A stretch of 7,033 nucleotides of DNA from an uncultured Nitrososphaerota archaeon (lineage in GTDB: Bacteria; Bacillota; Clostridia; Oscillospirales; Ruminococcaceae). The stretch lies in the NCBI GenBank assembly GCA_934869045.1, contig CAKXAF010000117.1, forward strand, positions 985 through 8,017, read 5' to 3'. The position numbers and the translations under genes are program-made. Position 1 is the first letter of the stretch. The number at the start of each line of letters is the position of its first letter. Positions 1-5,119 of this stretch are shown here, one piece after another. Under the pieces are notes generated by a model, which was given only the letters and a program-made list of their open reading frames with translations, did no database searches and had not been told where the DNA came from.

Positions 1-719
1 CCTGCACCGGAACCAATAAACACGGCCTCATAGCCCTGCTCGACCAGCTCGTCACTGGTCAGGACCTTGCCGATTACCATATTGGTCTCGATGTCCACGC
101 CGATAGCCTTCAGGTTATCGATCTCCTGCTGGACAATGGCTTTGGGCAGCCGGAATTCCGGGATGCCATAAACCAGTACGCCCCCTGCCAGATGCAGGGC
201 TTCGAAAACCGTGACCCGGTAGCCCATTCTGGCCAAGTCGCCTGCGGCAGTCAGGCCGGAAGGACCCGCGCCGATGATGGCGACCTTGTGACCGTTGAAA
301 GCCGGCATTTCCGGGGCGTCCTGATTATGCTCCCGGTGCCAGTCGGCGACAAAACGCTCCAGCCGGCCGATACCCACCGGCTCACCCTTGATGCCCCGGA
401 CGCACTTGCCCTCGCACTGGTTTTCCTGGGGGCAGACGCGGCCGCAGACAGCCGGGAGGGAACTGGAACGGGAGATGATCCGGAAAGCGCCTTCCATGTC
501 CTCGTTGGCGACCCGCTCAATGAAAGCGGGGATGTCAATGGCCACGGGGCAGGCGGAAACGCAGGGCTTATTTTTGCAGTTCAGGCAGCGGCGGGCTTCG
601 CTGACTGCCATTTCATACGTATAGCCAAGGGCGACCTCATCGAAGTTCTTGTTGCGGACGTTGGGGTCCTGGGATGGCATGGGGCATTTTTTCGGATCCA
701 TGTTGCGCTGAATCGCCAT
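1..719 (-). CDS. nfnL: NfnL/GltA-type large subunit of NADH-dependent ferredoxin:NADP+ oxidoreductase, 3'-truncated by window edge
   Basis: This frame is open to the left edge; the visible part is the first 239 residues of a family usually about 460 long. Residues 45-57 carry cysteines at 45, 48, 53 and 57 (C-x2-C-x4-C-x3-C). Residues 92-106 carry cysteines at 92, 96, 102 and 106. This is the N-terminal two-[4Fe-4S] domain shared by the glutamate synthase small subunit and NfnL. A GAGPSG dinucleotide-binding loop follows at 150-155, then the GGVLVYGIPEFRLPK segment at 179-193 typical of the FAD/NADPH module. The ATG lies 2 nt after the nfnS stop and its AGGAGG lies within the last nfnS codons, so the two are probably translationally coupled. 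In the family this cytoplasmic flavoprotein binds NADPH and ferredoxin and bifurcates electrons together with NfnS. A stand-alone gltA-type protein would look alike, but the adjacent ferredoxin-NADP reductase-like subunit favours Nfn. The C-terminal half cannot be assessed. Confidence 0.9.
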   Translation of the reverse strand, partial: MAIQRNMDPKKCPMPSQDPNVRNKNFDEVALGYTYEMAVSEARRCLNCKNKPCVSACPVAIDIPAFIERVANEDMEGAFRIISRSSSLPAVCGRVCPQENQCEGKCVRGIKGEPVGIGRLERFVADWHREHNQDAPEMPAFNGHKVAIIGAGPSGLTAAGDLARMGYRVTVFEALHLAGGVLVYGIPEFRLPKAIVQQEIDNLKAIGVDIETNMVIGKVLTSDELVEQGYEAVFIGSGA

Positions 720-721
720 GG

Positions 722-1564
722 TTATTGAACCTCCTTGCTGAAAAGATTGCAGGCGGCTTCCCGGGCATGCTGCTCGAAGTCCCGGTACATGGTGCCGCGG
801 TGCATCGCCTCATCAAAGTCCACCAGATGACCGTCGAAATCCGGCCCGTCGACGCAGGCAAACTTCGTCTCCCCGCCTACCGTCAGGCGGCAGCCGCCGC
901 ACATACCGGTTCCGTCAATCATAATGGGATTCATGGAGACCACGGTCTTGATGTTGTATTTCTTGGTAACCTGACAGACGAACTTCATCATGATCAGCGG
1001 ACCGATGGCGATGACCTCATCGTACTGGTTGCCCTCGCTGATGAGCGTCTCCAGTGCGGCGGTAACCAGGCCCTTTTCACCGTAGCTGCCGTCGTCAGTC
1101 ATCATGCACAGCTTGTCGGAGGCGGCCTGGAACTCCTTTTCCAGGATTACCAGGTCCTTGTTCCGGAAGCCCACGATGGAATGGACCTCCGCACCCAGCT
1201 CATGCAGCTTCTTTGCCACAGGATAGGCGATGGCGCAGCCCACGCCGCCGCCCACCACCGCGACCTTTTTCAGACCGTCCAGGTGGCTGGGCGTGCCCAG
1301 CGGGCCGACGAAATCGTGGAGGGAATCCCCCTCCTCCAGGGTGTTCAGCTCCATCGTGGCGCCGCCAACAATCTGGAAGATAATCGTGACGGTCCCGGCC
1401 TCCCGGTCATAATCAGCGATGGTCAGCGGGACGCGCTCGGAGTCCTCTTTGGCGCGGAAAATGATAAACTGGCCCGGCTCAGCCTTCCGCGCGATCAGCG
1501 GGGCCTCGACGACCATCCTGGTCACCGTCGGGTTCAGCGGCTCCTTTTTCAATATCTTATACAT
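722..1564 (-). CDS. nfnS: NfnS: small (FAD/[2Fe-2S]) subunit of NADH-dependent ferredoxin:NADP+ oxidoreductase
   Basis: 280 residues from the chosen ATG, the usual length of NfnS and of related dihydroorotate dehydrogenase electron-transfer subunits. An N-terminal beta-barrel carries the flavin motif RVPLTI at 44-49. A glycine-rich GGGVGCA nucleotide-binding loop sits at 105-111. The C-terminal [2Fe-2S] site reads D217-x4-C222-x2-C225-x11-C237. An Asp plus three Cys is, as I recall, the cluster ligation described for Nfn small subunits. The protein takes electrons from NADH and passes them to NfnL. The frame stays open upstream to 1819. I chose 1564 because AGGAG lies 9 nt upstream (1574-1578), a consensus promoter lies just before that (1613-1641), family homology begins at MYKILKKEP, and the resulting length is normal. 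A 361-residue product starting at 1807 is the alternative. The stop is 2 nt before nfnL. Confidence 0.88.
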   Translation of the reverse strand: MYKILKKEPLNPTVTRMVVEAPLIARKAEPGQFIIFRAKEDSERVPLTIADYDREAGTVTIIFQIVGGATMELNTLEEGDSLHDFVGPLGTPSHLDGLKKVAVVGGGVGCAIAYPVAKKLHELGAEVHSIVGFRNKDLVILEKEFQAASDKLCMMTDDGSYGEKGLVTAALETLISEGNQYDEVIAIGPLIMMKFVCQVTKKYNIKTVVSMNPIMIDGTGMCGGCRLTVGGETKFACVDGPDFDGHLVDFDEAMHRGTMYRDFEQHAREAACNLFSKEVQ

Positions 1565-1807
1565 GGAAGCAAACTCCTTTCCAGGGTTTCCTTGAAAATA
1601 ACCAACATTTCTATTATAACGGTCTTTCGCCCGTTTGGCAATATCTATCGTTCCAGAAAATTGCGGCCTGTCCGCCAGCCAGATCGGTTCGTTTTCGGAA
1701 GATTCCAAATAAAGCTCCTCTGCCTCCTGCTGAACCTGCTGCAGTTCCTCCACGATATCGGTAATTTTATTGAATAGCGTGTAGTACATTTTTCGATAGT
1801 TTGGCAT
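1565..1807 (-). CDS. Possible small coiled-coil ORF continuous in frame with nfnS (or N-terminal extension of NfnS)
   Basis: Starting at the ATG at 1807, the frame encodes a charged, helical segment (MPNYRKMYYTLFNKITDIV, then Glu/Gln-rich EELQQVQQEAEELYLES). It then becomes less ordered and runs without a stop into nfnS. The first 40 or so residues look like genuine coding sequence with coiled-coil character. They resemble, from memory, small uncharacterised proteins common in gut Firmicutes, which I cannot verify here. Translation support is good: GGTGATC, complementary to the 16S 3' end, sits just before ATG 1807, and a TTGACT-17-TAATCT promoter lies upstream. The GTG at 1819 would fall at about the predicted transcription start, so 1807 is preferred. 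Either this is a small gene that lost its stop codon, or NfnS can be made in a longer form. No function can be assigned. Confidence 0.4.
1613..1641 (-). promoter_or_regulatory. Sigma-A-type promoter for nfnS-nfnL
   Basis: On the minus strand TTGCCA (1641-1636) is followed after exactly 17 nt by a perfect TATAAT (1618-1613). Predicted transcription start is near 1606, about 40 nt before the nfnS ATG at 1564, with AGGAG at 1578-1574. The promoter lies wholly inside the in-frame upstream ORF, which supports an independent nfnS start. Confidence 0.7.
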
Positions 1808-1828
1808 ATGATCACCCACATTTAAGAT
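1801..1828 (+). promoter_or_regulatory. Possible promoter for the Xre regulator gene
   Basis: TTGGCA (1801-1806) and TAAGAT (1823-1828) are 16 nt apart on the plus strand, upstream of the xre ATG at 1898. The -10 match is only 4 of 6. It would overlap the start of the divergent small ORF and its -10 box, so the two promoters would compete. Confidence 0.3.
1808..1817 (-). promoter_or_regulatory. Ribosome binding site GGGTGATC for ATG 1807
   Basis: The minus strand reads GGGTGATCAT and then ATG. GGTGATC is complementary to the GAUCACC part of the 16S rRNA 3' end, so this is a Shine-Dalgarno in a shifted register rather than the usual GGAGG. The xre start at 1898 uses the same GGGTGAT. It decides the start at 1807 over the GTG at 1819. 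Confidence 0.5.
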
Positions 1829-1853
1829 TAGACCAAATTAATCAAAAAGTCAA
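1825..1853 (-). promoter_or_regulatory. Sigma-A-type promoter reading into the small ORF upstream of nfnS
   Basis: On the minus strand TTGACT (1853-1848) is followed after 17 nt by TAATCT (1830-1825). The predicted start is near 1818, giving a very short leader of about 10 nt before ATG 1807. Together with the internal nfnS promoter, this would give nfn two tandem promoters. Confidence 0.6.
1826..1843. promoter_or_regulatory. Inverted repeat GATTA-N8-TAATC, candidate operator in the xre/nfn divergent region
   Basis: Perfect 5-bp arms lie at 1826-1830 and 1839-1843 with an 8-bp spacer. One arm covers the -10 box of the minus-strand promoter, and the dyad also touches the possible plus-strand -10. 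Xre-type proteins bind short dyads of this kind as dimers, so autoregulation by the adjacent regulator is a reasonable guess. The arms are short and the area is AT-rich, so chance is possible. Confidence 0.3.
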
Positions 1854-1897
1854 TAGCTCATTTTGTTCTATCCCATACTGATGTTGGGTGATGCATT

Positions 1898-2146
1898 ATG
1901 GAGACACGTATTCGAGATTTGCGTGAAGATCGGGATTTGACCCAAGAAAAGGTCGGGAAAGCCATTAACATTCCTCAGCGCACATATTCCTATTACGAAA
2001 CCGGCGGACGCATGATCCCGCCTGAGATCCTGTGTGCGCTGGCGGATTTTTACGGCGTCAGTGTGGATTACCTGCTGCGGCGGACGGACATTCCCGAGAC
2101 TGCCGGCCAGCTTCTGAAAAAGCTCCGCAGCAAGCCGGAAAGATAG
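1898..2146 (+). CDS. Small Xre-family helix-turn-helix transcriptional regulator
   Basis: 82 residues, almost entirely one Cro/C1-type HTH domain. RIRDLREDRDLTQEKVGKAI is helices 1-2 and INIPQRTYSYYETGGRMI holds the recognition helix and the typical S/T-x-x-Y-E-x-G turn. PPEILCALADFYGVSVDYLL gives helices 4-5, ending in the usual VDYLL. There is no extra ligand-binding or peptidase domain, so it probably acts as a small dimeric DNA-binding protein. The start ATG is preceded by GGGTGAT (1886-1892), complementary to the 16S 3' end. The gene is divergent from the nfn block across 90 bp holding a dyad, so it may regulate itself and that block. This is inferred from position only. No clear terminator follows. 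Confidence 0.85.
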   Translation: METRIRDLREDRDLTQEKVGKAINIPQRTYSYYETGGRMIPPEILCALADFYGVSVDYLLRRTDIPETAGQLLKKLRSKPER

Positions 2147-2385
2147 CGGCCAGCGGCGCTGCCCAGGAAACGTTTTACCGGATTTTCTAAATTCCGGAGG
2201 AAAAAACGGCAGGCGCCCGCCACGCTCAAAAAGGAAAAGGCGGCCCGCAGGCCGCCCGCGGATGTCCCCGCGCTGGGATATTGCAAGCAAAACCCCAGTT
2301 TCCTATTTTCGAACACTGCCTCTGCGGCCCGTTTGTACAAGCACAGCGTCCCCGGAACAGAAAATCCGTCCGGATCCGGATGCTT
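2147..2385. other. Convergent intergenic region between xre and the alcohol dehydrogenase gene
   Basis: No convincing gene is seen in these 239 bases. They hold a hairpin-forming stretch at 2178-2197 (CCGGA and TCCGG arms, with TTT/AAA extending the stem around one bulged base), and the minus-strand terminator described separately. The 2178-2197 hairpin has no U tract on either strand and is not a classical terminator. Confidence 0.6.
2228..2256 (-). terminator. Intrinsic terminator of the alcohol dehydrogenase gene
   Basis: Perfect 7-bp GC-only arms GGCGGCC (2239-2245) and GGCCGCC (2250-2256) enclose a 4-nt loop. Read on the minus strand the stem is followed by TTTTCCTTTTT (2238-2228), so it works for the leftward dehydrogenase transcript, about 130 nt after its stop codon. 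Confidence 0.8.
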
Positions 2386-3597
2386 TTAGAAATCCACATC
2401 CAGATCGTAGTAGCAGGCCTTGAGGAGCTTTTCCATCTCCTCCTGGGTGGGGATACGGGGATTGGAGCCGGTGCAGGCGTCGGCAATGGCGTTTTTAGCC
2501 ACCTCCGGCAGCTTTTCCAGGAACTCCTTCTCGTCGATGATGCTCTTGTCCGCGATGACGCCGCCCTCGCCGTAATTCCGGATGGACAGCGGGATGTTGA
2601 GGGCCTTGTTCATCTCCCGCAGCTCCTTGACCAGAGCCTTAACCAGGCAGCCGGTGCAGGCGCCCTCCAACCCCATAAAGCGGGCAATCTGGGCGTAGCG
2701 CTCTGCGGCTTCCGGGTTCTTGGCGTTGAACTGGATGACCTTGGGCAGATACATGGCGTTAGCCGCCCCGTGGATGATGTGGCCGCCGGTGAAGGCTGCG
2801 CCGGTCTTGTGAGCCATGGAGTGGACAATGCCCAGCAGGGCGTTGGAGAAGGCCATGCCGGCCAGGCACTGGGCGTTGTGCATCCGGTCCCGGGCTTCCA
2901 TATCCCCGTCATAGGACTTTTTCAGATCCGTATGGATCATTTTGATAGCGTGGAGGGCCAGCGGATCGGTATAATCACAGTGGAGGGTGGACACATACGC
3001 CTCGACGGCGTGGGTCATGGCGTCCATGCCTGTGTGAGCGGTGAGCTTCTGGGGCATGGTCTCCGCCAGATCGGGGTCGACGATGGCCACGTCCGGGGTA
3101 ATGTTGAAGTCCGCCAGCGGATACTTGATGCCCTTCTGATAGTCGGTGATGACCGCGAAGGCCGTGACCTCCGTCGCGGTGCCGGAGGTGGATGGAATGG
3201 CGCAGAAGCGTGCCTTGGTCCGGAGAGTCGGAAAGCTGAAGGGGGTAATCAGATCCGCAAAGGTGGTCTCCGGATACTCGTAAAACGCCCACATAGCCTT
3301 GGCCGCATCGATGGGAGAACCGCCGCCCATGGCCACGATCCAGTCGGGCTGGAATTCCCGCATGGCTTCGGCGCCCTTCATCACTGTCTCCACCGAGGGG
3401 TCCGGCTCCACGCCTTCAAAAAGCTGGACCTCCATTCCGGCTTCCTTCAGGTACTCCTCTACCCGCTGAAGGAAGCCGAACCGCTTCATGGAGCCGCCGC
3501 CAACCACAACAAACGCTTTTTTGCCGGTCAGGTTTTTCAGCTCCTCCAAAGAGCCTTTTCCATGATACAAGTCTCTGGGCAATGTGAAACGTGCCAT
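2386..3597 (-). CDS. Iron-containing (group III) alcohol dehydrogenase, AdhE C-terminal-like
   Basis: 403 residues, full length for group III dehydrogenases. An N-terminal Rossmann-like half carries the NAD(P) loop GGGSPIDAAKAMW (91-103), close to the form in AdhE. The conserved AIPSTSGTATEVTAFAVI lies at 133-150. The metal-binding half has D192 and H196 in TGMDAMTHAVEAY, H259 in VHSMAH and H276 in IIHGAAN, matching the Asp/three-His Fe2+ site of the family; H263 sits at the position usually near the active site. It reduces aldehydes to alcohols, or the reverse, with NAD(P)H in the cytoplasm. Substrate cannot be read from the sequence. It resembles the dehydrogenase half of bifunctional AdhE but no aldehyde dehydrogenase domain precedes it. 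The start is supported by AAGGAG 9 nt before ATG 3597. The gene is divergent from a LysR regulator that may control it, and ends at the terminator at 2228-2256. Confidence 0.92.
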   Translation of the reverse strand: MARFTLPRDLYHGKGSLEELKNLTGKKAFVVVGGGSMKRFGFLQRVEEYLKEAGMEVQLFEGVEPDPSVETVMKGAEAMREFQPDWIVAMGGGSPIDAAKAMWAFYEYPETTFADLITPFSFPTLRTKARFCAIPSTSGTATEVTAFAVITDYQKGIKYPLADFNITPDVAIVDPDLAETMPQKLTAHTGMDAMTHAVEAYVSTLHCDYTDPLALHAIKMIHTDLKKSYDGDMEARDRMHNAQCLAGMAFSNALLGIVHSMAHKTGAAFTGGHIIHGAANAMYLPKVIQFNAKNPEAAERYAQIARFMGLEGACTGCLVKALVKELREMNKALNIPLSIRNYGEGGVIADKSIIDEKEFLEKLPEVAKNAIADACTGSNPRIPTQEEMEKLLKACYYDLDVDF

Positions 3598-3674
3598 ACA
3601 GAATCTCTCCTTTTCCAGTCTGAAATGTCATGCGGGGCGCCAGGTCCCGTTCCTGTCTTTGTTATTATTTTAAC

Positions 3675-3708
3675 ATTGATTTTTTCTTTTGGGTAATGTA
3701 TAATCAAT
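3675..3708. promoter_or_regulatory. Inverted repeat ATTGATT-N20-AATCAAT spanning the lysR promoter
   Basis: Perfect 7-bp arms lie at 3675-3681 and 3702-3708. The left arm contains the lysR -35 and the right arm overlaps its -10. A second dyad, ACATT (3673-3677) and AATGT (3695-3699), is interleaved. It lies in the divergent adh-lysR region, where LysR proteins normally bind to repress themselves and control the neighbour. Because of the symmetry the right arm also gives a minus-strand TTGATT with a weak AAAAAT 17 nt on, so a dehydrogenase promoter may overlap. Confidence 0.45.
3676..3704 (+). promoter_or_regulatory. Sigma-A-type promoter of the LysR regulator gene
   Basis: TTGATT (3676-3681) and a perfect TATAAT (3699-3704) are separated by 17 nt. 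The predicted start is near 3711, about 60 nt before the lysR ATG at 3773. Confidence 0.75.
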
Positions 3709-3731
3709 ATGTCAGCAATGTCCCCCGAGAA

Positions 3732-3749
3732 TACCGGGTATCTACCGGG
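3732..3749 (+). repeat. Tandem TACCGGG repeat with 11-bp period in the lysR leader
   Basis: TACCGGG occurs at 3732-3738 and again at 3743-3749, exactly one helical turn apart. The first copy is also part of a small dyad ATACC-G-GGTAT (3731-3741). It lies downstream of the predicted transcription start and before the ribosome binding site, so it could bind a repressor or act in the RNA. Function unknown. Confidence 0.35.
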
Positions 3750-3772
3750 AATTTTTCCACAGGAGGCCAATT

Positions 3773-4693
3773 ATGAACACGACGGCGCTGCGCTATGTGG
3801 TCGAGGTCAACCGGGTCCGCTCCATCACCAAGGCGGCCCAGAATCTTTATATGGGCCAGCCCAACCTGAGCCGGGCGATTAAGGACCTGGAAAGTGAGCT
3901 GGGCATCACCATTTTCAAGCGGACTGCCAAGGGCGTTACACCCACGCCCCGGGGAGAAGAATTTCTGGCCTATGCCCAGAGCATCACCGCCCAGCTGGAC
4001 GAGCTGGAATCCCTCTACCGGCCCCGTTCCACCGAAGCCCTGGAGCTGAACGTAGCCGTCCCCCGGGCCAGCTACGTCACAGCGGCTTTCGCCGACTTCC
4101 TGAACGGCCGTGCGGGCCGGGAGCATATCAGCGTCCATTTCCGGGAAACCGACGCCATCAGCACCCTCAACCTGGTCAGCAGCGGGGAGATGGACTTTGG
4201 GATGATCCGCTACCAGCTGCGCCACGAGGCCTATTTCCAGCAGCTCATCGCCGAAAACGGCCTGGAAGCCGAGACGCTGCGGGAATTCAACCTTGCGGTG
4301 ATCTTCGCGGAGGACCACCCCCTTGCTTCCCTGGAGGAAATCCCCTACCACAAGCTGGCCGGCTACCCGGAGATTGTCCACGGCGACTATCAGGCGCCCT
4401 CCCTGTCCTTTCATCAGATCAGAAAGGGAGCGGAGCTGGAAGCCTCCATGAAGCGGATCTACATCTACGACCGCGGCAGCCAGTATGACCTTCTCCAGCG
4501 TGTGAAGGGCGCCTACATGTGGGTATCCCCCGTCCCGGAGGAAATCCTCCGCCAGCGGGGCATGGTCCTGCGGCCCTGCCGGCTTTCGGGCATTCCGAAC
4601 CGGGACGTGCTGGTCCGCCCAGCGGGCAAGACTCTCAGCGACGATTGCCTCCAGTTCATTGAGACGCTGCGGCGGAATGCGAAAGCCAATTGA
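3773..4693 (+). CDS. LysR-family transcriptional regulator
   Basis: 306 residues, the standard LysR length. The N-terminal winged HTH (about 1-60) reads LRYVVEVNRVRSITKAAQNL, then QPNLSRAIKDLESELGITIF and a wing around KRTAKGVTPTPRGEEFL. A linker helix (about 62-80) follows, then an effector-binding domain from about residue 90, beginning LNVAVPRASYVTAAFADFL. It should be a cytoplasmic DNA-binding tetramer responding to a small molecule; the ligand cannot be inferred. The start is firm: AGGAGG lies 6 nt before ATG 3773. The divergent iron alcohol dehydrogenase is the likeliest target by position. The stop codon TGA overlaps the -35 of a further promoter (4690-4717). Confidence 0.93.
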   Translation: MNTTALRYVVEVNRVRSITKAAQNLYMGQPNLSRAIKDLESELGITIFKRTAKGVTPTPRGEEFLAYAQSITAQLDELESLYRPRSTEALELNVAVPRASYVTAAFADFLNGRAGREHISVHFRETDAISTLNLVSSGEMDFGMIRYQLRHEAYFQQLIAENGLEAETLREFNLAVIFAEDHPLASLEEIPYHKLAGYPEIVHGDYQAPSLSFHQIRKGAELEASMKRIYIYDRGSQYDLLQRVKGAYMWVSPVPEEILRQRGMVLRPCRLSGIPNRDVLVRPAGKTLSDDCLQFIETLRRNAKAN

Positions 4694-4717
4694 TTTTTAT
4701 GCCGTCTGTATTATACT
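4690..4717 (+). promoter_or_regulatory. Sigma-A-like promoter overlapping the lysR stop codon
   Basis: TTGATT (4690-4695, including the lysR TGA) and TATACT (4712-4717) are separated by 16 nt. No sizeable ORF follows before the tRNA, so it would make a short RNA or a tRNA precursor. Transcription start expected near 4724. Confidence 0.45.
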
Positions 4718-4723
4718 GAGCAT

Positions 4724-4825
4724 ACGGCGCTTCAGGGAAAGCCATATGCCCGGACTTTTCTATGGGAGCGAAGGAAGCGTTTGACCGCAGCAGGTGGGAA
4801 AGGTTGCTGTTTTCTTGCTTTTCTT
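4724..4825 (+). ncRNA. Candidate small RNA or leader between lysR and tRNA-Thr
   Basis: The roughly 100-nt interval between the promoter at 4690-4717 and a weak terminator at 4788-4825 holds no recognised gene. It contains small complementary segments (GCATA 4720-4724 with TATGC 4745-4749; GCTT 4729-4732 with AAGC 4739-4742) and a 12-codon ORF at 4746-4784 preceded by AGGGA. It contains GCGAAGGAAGCG, but I could not fit it to SRP RNA, 6S RNA or a riboswitch class. It may be only the lysR 3' region. Confidence 0.22.
4788..4825 (+). terminator. Weak candidate terminator downstream of lysR
   Basis: CAGCA (4788-4792) can pair with TGCTG (4805-4809) around a 12-nt loop, followed by the T-rich TTTTCTTGCTTTTCTT. 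The 5-bp stem is short, so efficiency is doubtful. Confidence 0.3.
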
Positions 4826-4837
4826 ATGAAATAGCTC

Positions 4838-4866
4838 TTTACAAAACGGGCAAAATCTGCTATACT
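4838..4866 (+). promoter_or_regulatory. Promoter of tRNA-Thr
   Basis: TTTACA (4838-4843) and TATACT (4861-4866) are 17 nt apart. The predicted start near 4873 leaves about 35 nt of 5' leader before the mature tRNA at 4908. Confidence 0.7.
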
Positions 4867-4883
4867 AAATAATAGATTTTGCC
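4849..4883. promoter_or_regulatory. 10-bp inverted repeat around the -10 box of the tRNA-Thr promoter
   Basis: GGCAAAATCT (4849-4858) and AGATTTTGCC (4874-4883) are perfectly complementary and flank a 15-bp centre that contains the TATACT -10. The arms sit in the spacer and at the start site. This is the layout of an operator, which would be unusual for a tRNA gene. Only part would be in the RNA, so an RNA hairpin role is less likely. Confidence 0.4.
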
Positions 4884-4907
4884 TATCCCCCTTTCCGGAT
4901 AAAAAAT

Positions 4908-4983
4908 GCTACTGTGGCTCAGCTGGTAGAGCAGCTGATTCGTAATCAGCAGGTCAGGGGTTCGAGTCCCCTCAGTAGCTCCA
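4908..4983 (+). tRNA. tRNA-Thr (anticodon CGT)
   Basis: A complete 76-nt cloverleaf. The acceptor arms GCTACTG (4908-4914) and CAGTAGC pair fully, with discriminator T at 4980 and encoded CCA at 4981-4983. The D stem is GCTC/GAGC. The anticodon stem is GCTGA/TCAGC with loop TTCGTAA, giving anticodon CGT, which reads ACG threonine codons. The T arm is AGGGG-TTCGAGT-CCCCT. It stands alone, with its own promoter and terminator. Confidence 0.97.
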
Positions 4984-4984
4984 T

Positions 4985-5027
4985 AAAAGGTCCGCAAACA
5001 CGGCGTTTGCGGGCTTTTCTCTTTTTT
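4985..5027 (+). terminator. Intrinsic terminator of tRNA-Thr
   Basis: CCGCAAAC (4992-4999) pairs perfectly with GTTTGCGG (5005-5012) around a 5-nt loop. The stem extends outwards through AAAAGGT and GCTTTT, and the tail reads TTTTCTCTTTTTT. It starts directly after the tRNA CCA end. Confidence 0.9.
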
Positions 5028-5090
5028 ACAGGTCCGCCCATTTCCCGTTTTTGTGTCTTATTTGTGCTTTATTGCCTTAAACCCCCCTTT

Positions 5091-5119
5091 CCGCCCTCCC
5101 TCATGGGCGGATTTTTTTT
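5091..5119 (+). terminator. Second intrinsic terminator downstream of tRNA-Thr
   Basis: CCGCCC (5091-5096) and GGGCGG (5105-5110) form a 6-bp GC stem with an 8-nt loop, followed by A and eight Ts (5112-5119). No gene lies between it and the tRNA terminator, so it may be a back-up, isolate the downstream gene, or mark a lost gene. Confidence 0.75.

Noticed and set aside
674..1777. Long plus-strand frame of 367 codons opposite nfnS
   Set aside because: It is the antisense shadow of nfnS, whose cofactor motifs are intact, and its His/Asp/Gly-rich translation has no domain pattern.
2178..2197. Hairpin CCGGA...TCCGG considered as an xre terminator
   Set aside because: There is no U tract downstream on the plus or the minus strand, and the stem has a bulge.
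2281..3696. Plus-strand frame of 471 codons opposite the alcohol dehydrogenase
   Set aside because: It is the antisense of a full-length dehydrogenase with complete metal-binding residues. It also runs through the divergent promoter region.
3704..4414. Minus-strand frame of 236 codons opposite lysR
   Set aside because: It mirrors the lysR codons and extends over the lysR promoter; the LysR reading has a clear HTH and ribosome binding site.
4724..4825. SRP RNA (4.5S) because of GCGAAGGAAGCG
   Set aside because: The conserved SRP apical loop context is not present and the flanks do not form the long SRP helix.
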